DNA from: Actinosomnolentus pattersoniae (SeqCode)
Lineage (GTDB): Bacteria > Actinomycetota > UBA4738
Direction: 5' to 3'
Length of the DNA stretch: 10,482 bases
Assembly: GCA_013817655.1 (NCBI GenBank)
Contig: JACDCJ010000052.1
Location: forward strand, 1 to 10,482
The position numbers and the translations under genes are program-made. A model generated the notes under the pieces. That model was not told where the DNA came from, did no database searches, and saw nothing but the letters and a program-made list of their open reading frames with translations. This document shows, one piece after another, positions 6,381 through 10,482 of the stretch (positions are counted from its first letter, which is position 1; each line of letters starts with the position of its first letter).

Positions 6381-7426
6381 GCGAGCTGAGGACCGACGAG
6401 CCGGTCGAAACTACGGAGGAGGTGGGTGAGGAAGAGGCACACGGTGGCTTCCCGCCGGTCCTCTACCCGGTCCTCGCGCTCGTGTTCATCGCCATCCTCG
6501 TCTTCTTCTTCTCCCGGGTGCTGCTTGTCGTGTCGGAGATCGACCCGATAGAGGTCTTGGGCGTGGAGGTGACCGGGAAGATCCTCACGGCGTTGATCGC
6601 CCTGTTCGTGGCCATGAACATCCTGATTGGCGCCGCTCTCGTCGCGTATGGACGGCGGGTCAGGACCCTTCCGGCTTCCTGGCCACTGCTCGCCGCCGCC
6701 GCCGCCGTCGTCATCGTGGCCGGAGGGGTCGCCCTGGGGCTCGGAGACGAGGCCGAAGGCGAGGGAGGTGGCGCCGGGGGTCCCGGACCGGCCGCGATCA
6801 CGCTCACGGCGGAGGGGACTGCCTTCGACAAGACGGAGCTCTCCCTGCCGGCGGGGATCGAGGTGGCGCTCACGTTGGACAACAAGGACAACGCGGTGCA
6901 GCACAACTTCTCGATGTACGCCGACGAGACGGGCTCCGAGGCGCTATTCAGCGGTGAGATCATCACGGGTCCCTCGGCCGTCACCTACACGTTCAACTCG
7001 CCGCAGCCGGGCGAGTACTACTTCCGGTGCGACGTCCACCCGACCCAGATGGAGGGGACCGTCACGGTGACCGAGGGCGCGCCGGGAGGGGAGCCGGGCC
7101 CGGGCGGACCGGAGGGCGAAGGCGGCCAGCCGGGTGAGGGAGGGGCGGGCGCGACCCTTGCGGCGAACGGTATCGCGTTCGACGTGTCCGAGCTGACCGT
7201 CCCGGGCGGGGGGGACGTCACGATCACCTTCGACAACATGGAGGCGGTGCCCCACAACGTGGCGGTGTATACGGACCAGAGTGCCTCGGAGGCGATATTC
7301 ACCGGGGAAGTCATCACCGGCCCGACATCGGTGGACTACACGTTCGCGGCTCCCGACCCCGGCGAGTACTTCTTCCGGTGTGACATCCATCCCACCGAGA
7401 TGCAGGGGACGTTGATCGTCGAGTAG
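6377..7426 (+). CDS. Membrane-anchored protein with two tandem cupredoxin domains
   Basis: The product has 349 residues. An acidic N-terminus is followed by three helices (about 28-50, 69-91 and 102-121), which would put the rest outside the cytoplasm. A Gly/Glu-rich linker leads to cupredoxin domain 1 (140-232), a second Gly/Pro/Glu linker (233-256) and domain 2 (257-349). Each domain keeps a full type 1 copper set: H176, C218, H221 and M225 in the first, and H293, C335, H338 and M342 in the second, inside FRCDxHPTxM motifs. The domains are about two thirds identical over their last 44 residues by hand count, so they arose by duplication. The gene sits between two ctaG genes and overlaps the first by four bases. 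It may supply copper to the oxidase or carry electrons to it; sequence alone does not decide. No Sco or PCuAC homologue is visible in the window. Confidence 0.88.
   Translation: MSELRTDEPVETTEEVGEEEAHGGFPPVLYPVLALVFIAILVFFFSRVLLVVSEIDPIEVLGVEVTGKILTALIALFVAMNILIGAALVAYGRRVRTLPASWPLLAAAAAVVIVAGGVALGLGDEAEGEGGGAGGPGPAAITLTAEGTAFDKTELSLPAGIEVALTLDNKDNAVQHNFSMYADETGSEALFSGEIITGPSAVTYTFNSPQPGEYYFRCDVHPTQMEGTVTVTEGAPGGEPGPGGPEGEGGQPGEGGAGATLAANGIAFDVSELTVPGGGDVTITFDNMEAVPHNVAVYTDQSASEAIFTGEVITGPTSVDYTFAAPDPGEYFFRCDIHPTEMQGTLIVE
6794..7072 (+). repeat. Cupredoxin domain, repeat copy 1
   Basis: This is the first copy of an in-gene tandem duplication (residues 140-232 of the double cupredoxin). It pairs with 7145-7423. 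Similarity is highest over the C-terminal half, from the EALFSGE segment through RCDVHPTQM. Confidence 0.8.
7145..7423 (+). repeat. Cupredoxin domain, repeat copy 2
   Basis: This is the second copy of the duplicated domain (residues 257-349). It matches copy 1 with EAIFTGE and RCDIHPTEM in the same register and keeps all four copper ligands, so neither copy looks degenerate. Confidence 0.8.
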
Positions 7427-7475
7427 CGGGCTCGCCGGGGCTCCCCACTCCGATCGCGTCCAGCGAGAGCCCGAG

Positions 7476-8354
7476 ATGCCGACCATCCCCGAGCCGAGCT
7501 TCATGCAGGTGCTCACGGAGTGGCGGCTGCGTCCCGAGACGGCGCTGCCCCTCCTCCTGATGGGGTGGATGTACCTGCGGGGAGTGCGGCGTGTGAATAA
7601 CGTTCCCGGCCGCTCGCCGTGGCCCCGGCACCGAACGGCGGCGTTCGTCGGTGGGGTTGCGCTCCTTTTCCTGGCCCTTCAGTCTCCCCTGGACGCTTTC
7701 GCCGACACGTTCCTCTGGGTCCACATGGTGCAGCACCTTCTGCTGACCATGGTCTCCGCTCCGCTCCTGTTGCTGGGGGCGCCCGTCACGCTCGCCCTGC
7801 GCGCGAGCGGGCCGGCCACACGGCGCCGCGTCATGGCCGCGATCTCCAGCGCTCCGGCGCGTGCGCTGGGGAACCCGGTCGTCGCCTGGGTGCTCTTCGC
7901 CGTGGTCCTTGTCGGGTCCCACTTCTCTCCGCTGTACGAAGCGGCCCTGGAGCGCCCGCTCGTCCACGGGATCGAGCACGCCCTCTATGTGGGCAGCGCG
8001 CTGATCTTCTGGTGGCCCGTGCTCTCCCCGGACCCCGGCGGCCGGCGGCTCTCCGACCCGCTGCGCGTCCTGTACCTGTTCCTGGCGGGGCCCGTCAACA
8101 CGATCACGGCCCTCGCCATCTACAGCTCGGCCGCAGTGCTCTACCCGCACTACGCCGCGGTGAGGCGAACGTGGGGCCCCACCCCTCTCGCGGACCAGGC
8201 GCTGGCCGGCGGGCTCATGTGGGTGGTTGGCGACGCCCTCCTGCTGACCTGGGTGGGGATCGTGGTGGCCGTATGGATGAGGCGCGACCGCGCGATGGTC
8301 GAGCGGAGGGAAGCACGCGAGGCGGCGGCCGCGCCCCCCGTCGGCGAGGCTTGA
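7476..8354 (+). CDS. CtaG-type cytochrome c oxidase assembly factor, second copy
   Basis: This 292-residue polytopic membrane protein is a clear paralogue of the CtaG protein encoded at 5535-6380. It shows SPLDAFADTFLWVHMVQHLL (70-89) with H83 and H87, APLLLLGAP (95-103), H149, a VHGIEHALYVGSALIFWW segment with H164 and H168, VLSPDPGG (182-189) and DQALAGGLMWVVGD (240-253). The two copies differ in the N-terminal part and in the loop after the second motif, so the duplication is old and the roles may have split. It starts 49 bases after the cupredoxin stop, at ATG 7476; an in-frame ATG at 7503 is a less likely alternative. Its last 140 bases overlap the opposing gene. It appears to be the last gene of the oxidase operon. 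Confidence 0.87.
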   Translation: MPTIPEPSFMQVLTEWRLRPETALPLLLMGWMYLRGVRRVNNVPGRSPWPRHRTAAFVGGVALLFLALQSPLDAFADTFLWVHMVQHLLLTMVSAPLLLLGAPVTLALRASGPATRRRVMAAISSAPARALGNPVVAWVLFAVVLVGSHFSPLYEAALERPLVHGIEHALYVGSALIFWWPVLSPDPGGRRLSDPLRVLYLFLAGPVNTITALAIYSSAAVLYPHYAAVRRTWGPTPLADQALAGGLMWVVGDALLLTWVGIVVAVWMRRDRAMVERREAREAAAAPPVGEA

Positions 8355-8919
8355 CGCCGGTGAGGCGGCCCGGTCGGCTCCACCGGCCGCCTTCGCGCGC
8401 GAGTCCCCCGAGGACCACGACGGAGGCAAGCGCGGCCTCGAGTCCGAGGAGGTCCGAGGGCATGAGCGTCACCACGCCGGAGGGGCGGGCGAGACGCCAC
8501 CCCCCGATCGGCGTCCTGGGGGGTCGCAGTCCCCGGCAATCGCTCCAGGCGATGTTCGTGGAGCGCCCACTCGCGTAGCCGATGCTGATCCCGTCGGATG
8601 AAACGGCGATTGACCGGACCCTGGATCGAACCGCTGAGAGGAGGACGAAGCAGCCGGTGGCCGTGAGGGCAACCCACGGGGCGACCGGGTTCGTTCCGGC
8701 AGCGACCCGCCGGGCGGCCAGGGCCGTGAGGAGAAGCCCTCCCATCGCGGCCAGATGGGTGGTGGGCGACGAGCGGCCATCAAAGGGCCGGACGGGGACG
8801 AGCAGCGGCACGGAGCCCGTACGAAGCGCGCGGGTCCGTCGCCACGAGGCCAGACCGACGGCGAGAAGACCTGCGTATACCCCGCCGAGTCCGATCAGCA
8901 GGATCGGCTCGGGCTCCAT
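8215..8919 (-). CDS. Small membrane protein with probable PH-like domain
   Basis: No specific function is recognised. The 234-residue reading frame starts with a hydrophobic helix (about 5-24), a short Arg-rich loop, then two more helices (about 55-71 and 78-97). Residues 102-175 look like the bacterial PH-type domain found after membrane helices in many actinobacterial proteins: SIAVSSDGISIGY, then IAWSDCRGL, a turn, a short strand and SDLLGLEAAL as the closing helix. The ATG at 8919 fits a -10-like TACCTT six bases before it; no Shine-Dalgarno is seen. From about residue 178 the sequence becomes Arg/Pro/Ser-rich, and residues 189-234 lie antisense to ctaG. The true end may therefore be earlier, with a stop lost by a frameshift or sequencing error, or the tail may simply be disordered. 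There is no other stop in this frame before 8215. Confidence 0.6.
   Translation of the reverse strand: MEPEPILLIGLGGVYAGLLAVGLASWRRTRALRTGSVPLLVPVRPFDGRSSPTTHLAAMGGLLLTALAARRVAAGTNPVAPWVALTATGCFVLLSAVRSRVRSIAVSSDGISIGYASGRSTNIAWSDCRGLRPPRTPIGGWRLARPSGVVTLMPSDLLGLEAALASVVVLGGLAREGGRWSRPGRLTGVKPRRRGARPPPRVLPSARPSRGRASSIRPPRSPPRSAGGRRQPPT
8364..8391 (+). terminator. Possible terminator hairpin after the oxidase operon
   Basis: GGCGGCCCGGT (8364-8374) can pair with ACCGGCCGCC (8382-8391), with one bulged base and a seven-base loop. It begins ten bases after the second ctaG stop. The stem is strong but no T-run follows, so it is at best an atypical terminator. It lies within the reading frame of the opposing gene. 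Confidence 0.35.
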
Positions 8920-8925
8920 CGGAGG

Positions 8926-8931
8926 AAGGTA
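8926..8931 (-). promoter_or_regulatory. Putative -10 element for the PH-like protein gene
   Basis: On the minus strand the hexamer TACCTT fits the TAnnnT form of a high-GC -10 box. It ends six bases before the ATG, so the transcript would begin at or next to the start codon (leaderless). No clear -35 is seen, and the upstream sequence lacks a purine-rich ribosome-binding site. Confidence 0.4.
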
Positions 8932-8965
8932 GCGGCAGGGGCCGACAAGGCGGTGATGGGAGGGC

Positions 8966-8974
8966 TGCGATACT
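8966..8974 (+). promoter_or_regulatory. Putative extended -10 element for the polyprenyl synthase gene
   Basis: TGC followed by GATACT forms an extended -10 (four of six matches to TATAAT). It ends seven bases before the GTG at 8982, which places the transcription start on the start codon itself. This suggests a leaderless mRNA, a common arrangement in Actinomycetota. A -35 is not evident. Confidence 0.45.
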
Positions 8975-8981
8975 GGCCGGC

Positions 8982-10088
8982 GTGAACCTGCGCCCCCCGG
9001 CGGGCGTCGCGACGGCGCCCTCCGCCTCTCTGCCGGGGCTCGTCGACGACGAGCTGGACCGGTTCCTCCGGGGCGAACAGGATCGCCTGTCGCCGCTCGC
9101 GCCGGAGGCGCTGGTGCTCCTGGACGAGGTGGTCCGCCTGGTGCGCGCGGGGGGCAAGCGCCTGCGGCCCCTGTTCGCGTACTGGGGGTATCGCGCGGGC
9201 GGTGGGGATGACCTCATACCGGCCGGGAACCCAGCCGACCGGACGAGAACCCCGGCCATCATCCGGGCGGGCGCCGCCCTCGAGCTGCTCCACGCGTGCG
9301 CACTGATCCACGATGACGTGATGGACCGCTCCCATTGGCGAAGAGGCCATGCGACGACGTTCCGCCGGCTGGCGAAAGCGGGAGCCGGGGGCGACCGCTT
9401 CGGTCGCTCCGCGGCGATCCTTGCGGGCGACCTTGCCCTCGCGCTGGCCGACGAGCTCCTGCTCACCTCGGGGTTTCCCGCTTCTCGTGTCCTGGCGGCC
9501 TTCTCGCACTTCAACCGGATGCGCGTCGAGGCCGTTGGGGGTCAGTTCCTGGACCTGTTGTCCCCTTGGAGAAGCGCGGGAGACGAATCGGCCGCGAGAC
9601 GCGCCGCCAGGCTCAAGTCCGGTTCCTACAGCGTCGTCGGGCCGTTGCTGGTCGGAGCCGCGCTGTCGGGCGCACCCGAGCACGTCGACCGGTCGCTGCG
9701 CCTGTACGGCCGTCCCCTGGGGGAGGCCTTCCAGCTGCGCGATGACGTGCTCGGCACCTTCGGGGACCCTTCCCTCACGGGCAAGGACGCCGACACCGAC
9801 CTCCGAGAGGGAAAGCGAACGGCCCTCGTCGCCAAAGCCTGGCAGATGGGGTCCCCCGATGTTCGGGCACTCATCGCCGAGCGGTTGGGGCGTCCGAACC
9901 TCTCACCCGGCGAGGTCCGCGAGCTTCGAGAGGCGATCCGTGCCTCGGGAGCACTGGCGGAGACGATCGGCCTCATCGATTCGCTCGCCGGCCAGGCGAA
10001 GGAGGCCGTCCGTGCCTCGGGCATCGACTCCGGGATCGTCGGCGCGCTGGAGGCATTGGCCGATCGAGTCGCCGTCCGCGACGCCTGA
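8982..10088 (+). CDS. trans-Polyprenyl diphosphate synthase (geranylgeranyl/farnesyl type)
   Basis: This 368-residue cytosolic enzyme condenses isopentenyl diphosphate onto allylic diphosphates. Visible motifs are GGKRLRP (57-63), the first Asp-rich motif D111-D-V-M-D115 and the second, QLRDDVLGTFGD (251-262, with D254, D255 and D262), followed by a TGKDADTDLREGKRT segment typical of actinobacterial IdsA-like synthases. Small residues just before the first motif (C106, A107) fit a C20 or longer product rather than strict farnesyl diphosphate, but chain length is not settled. The usual DTRRG after the first motif reads SHWRRG here. The GTG start is supported by the -10 element seven bases upstream and by the N-terminal length. 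The product could feed menaquinone, carotenoid or lipid synthesis; a link to the farnesyl donor of CtaB is possible but unproven. It is divergent from the gene to its left. Confidence 0.92.
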   Translation: MNLRPPAGVATAPSASLPGLVDDELDRFLRGEQDRLSPLAPEALVLLDEVVRLVRAGGKRLRPLFAYWGYRAGGGDDLIPAGNPADRTRTPAIIRAGAALELLHACALIHDDVMDRSHWRRGHATTFRRLAKAGAGGDRFGRSAAILAGDLALALADELLLTSGFPASRVLAAFSHFNRMRVEAVGGQFLDLLSPWRSAGDESAARRAARLKSGSYSVVGPLLVGAALSGAPEHVDRSLRLYGRPLGEAFQLRDDVLGTFGDPSLTGKDADTDLREGKRTALVAKAWQMGSPDVRALIAERLGRPNLSPGEVRELREAIRASGALAETIGLIDSLAGQAKEAVRASGIDSGIVGALEALADRVAVRDA

Positions 10089-10101
10089 TCGGCCGCATCG
10101 C

Positions 10102-10108
10102 GGGAGGG
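10102..10108 (+). promoter_or_regulatory. Shine-Dalgarno sequence pointing to a CTG start
   Basis: GGGAGGG lies five bases before CTG at 10114 and 14 bases after the synthase stop. No ATG, GTG or TTG in the downstream frame lies between the synthase stop and this point, so this site decides the start in favour of CTG. Confidence 0.55.
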
Positions 10109-10113
10109 CTGCC

Positions 10114-10482
10114 CTGAACGACTCCGACGCACGCCGAACCCTCCGCGACCTCCCTGTGGTCCACGTGGGATCCCTGTTGCCCGATGGACGCCCGCACGTC
10201 GTGCCGTTGTGGTTCGTGTGGCTCGAGGATGCGGTCTTCGTCTCCTGCCGCCAGGGAAGCAGAGTCTGGAGAAACGTGATGCGCGATCCGCGGGTCGTGT
10301 TGCAGTTCGACCGCGGGAGGGCGTGGACCGAGCTCGCGGGTGGGCTCGTTCACGGCCGGGCCGAAAGCCTGGTGCCGGAGCAACCGGAGGCCCGCAGGCC
10401 TCTATCCGCTTGGTTCGAGAAGTACCGCGGGGCGCTCGGTGGCGATGGTTTCACCAGGTACGCCGAGGACGTGCCGCGCCCG
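10114..10482 (+). CDS. Pyridoxamine 5'-phosphate oxidase-like (split beta-barrel) protein, 5' part
   Basis: The first 123 codons are present and the window edge cuts the rest. The family is recognised from GSLLPDGRPHVVPLWFVW (18-35), the first two strands of the flavin-binding split barrel, then a VFVSCRQGSRVWRNVMRDPRV segment and a VLQFDRGRAWTELAGGLVHG region with the expected spacing. Members bind FMN or F420 and include pyridoxamine-phosphate oxidases, F420-dependent reductases and heme-related proteins; the subtype cannot be told here. The CTG at 10114 is chosen because GGGAGGG precedes it by five bases and because the first usable standard start in frame (GTG 10156) would remove the segment before the first strand. 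The gene lies 25 bases after the synthase stop and is probably co-transcribed with it. Confidence 0.72.
   Translation, partial: MNDSDARRTLRDLPVVHVGSLLPDGRPHVVPLWFVWLEDAVFVSCRQGSRVWRNVMRDPRVVLQFDRGRAWTELAGGLVHGRAESLVPEQPEARRPLSAWFEKYRGALGGDGFTRYAEDVPRP

Noticed and set aside
7073..7144. GC-rich Gly/Pro/Glu-coding stretch as a possible DNA repeat or hairpin site
   Set aside because: It is explained as the flexible linker between the two cupredoxin domains; no regular repeat unit is seen.
7314..8429. A 371-residue minus-strand frame opposite the second ctaG
   Set aside because: Composition is that of a shadow frame, with no recognisable motif, and the plus-strand ctaG shows strong family motifs.
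7619..8578. A 319-residue plus-strand frame covering the region between ctaG and the synthase
   Set aside because: It overlaps the second ctaG in another frame and then lies antisense to the PH-like gene; the translation is Arg/Pro/Gly-rich without domains.
8946..8951. A -35 box for the polyprenyl synthase promoter
   Set aside because: The bases at the expected distance (AAGGCG) do not resemble TTGACA, so only the extended -10 is reported.

Overview
This window is very GC-rich and almost fully coding. It carries a terminal-oxidase operon of the aerobic respiratory chain. The fused cytochrome c/CuA subunit II, the lipoprotein signal on it, the CtaG-type assembly factors, GTG/leaderless-looking starts and the actinobacterial style of the polyprenyl synthase and flavin-family genes suggest an uncultured or deep-branching Actinomycetota. 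A Chloroflexota-like relative is not excluded. Placement is inference; no rRNA or marker gene is present.

Bases 1-8354 (+ strand) form one compact gene run: the 3' part of heme A synthase (ctaA), heme O synthase (ctaB), a 102-bp gap with a possible internal promoter, then caa3-type cytochrome c oxidase subunits II, I, III and IV (coxB, coxA, coxC, coxD). After these come a first CtaG-type assembly factor, a membrane-anchored protein with two tandem cupredoxin domains, and a second, divergent CtaG paralogue. Three junctions are 4-base ATGA overlaps (532-535, 5535-5538, 6377-6380), and the others are short gaps. Together the genes make the heme A cofactor (ctaB, ctaA), the catalytic core (coxA-D) and probably the copper-insertion machinery (two CtaG proteins). 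The double cupredoxin is either a copper donor or an electron carrier.

Bases 8215-8919 (- strand) hold a small membrane protein with a probable PH-like domain, convergent with the oxidase operon. Its 3' end overlaps the last ctaG gene, and a GC-rich hairpin just after that ctaG stop may be a terminator. A 62-bp divergent spacer (8920-8981) separates it from a + strand trans-polyprenyl diphosphate synthase (8982-10088). Both genes have a -10-like element 6-7 bases before the start codon, as expected for leaderless mRNAs. The window ends in a pyridoxamine-phosphate-oxidase-like (split beta-barrel) gene, cut at the edge, that seems to start at a CTG codon behind a good Shine-Dalgarno sequence.

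Most of the window is a recognisable, ordinary oxidase operon. The less ordinary parts are the two-cupredoxin protein between two CtaG paralogues, the His/Gly-rich two-helix extension on subunit I, the altered heme A synthase motif, and the start signals of the last three genes. I see no mobile element, CRISPR array, tRNA or rRNA, and no gene-free stretch longer than about 100 bases.
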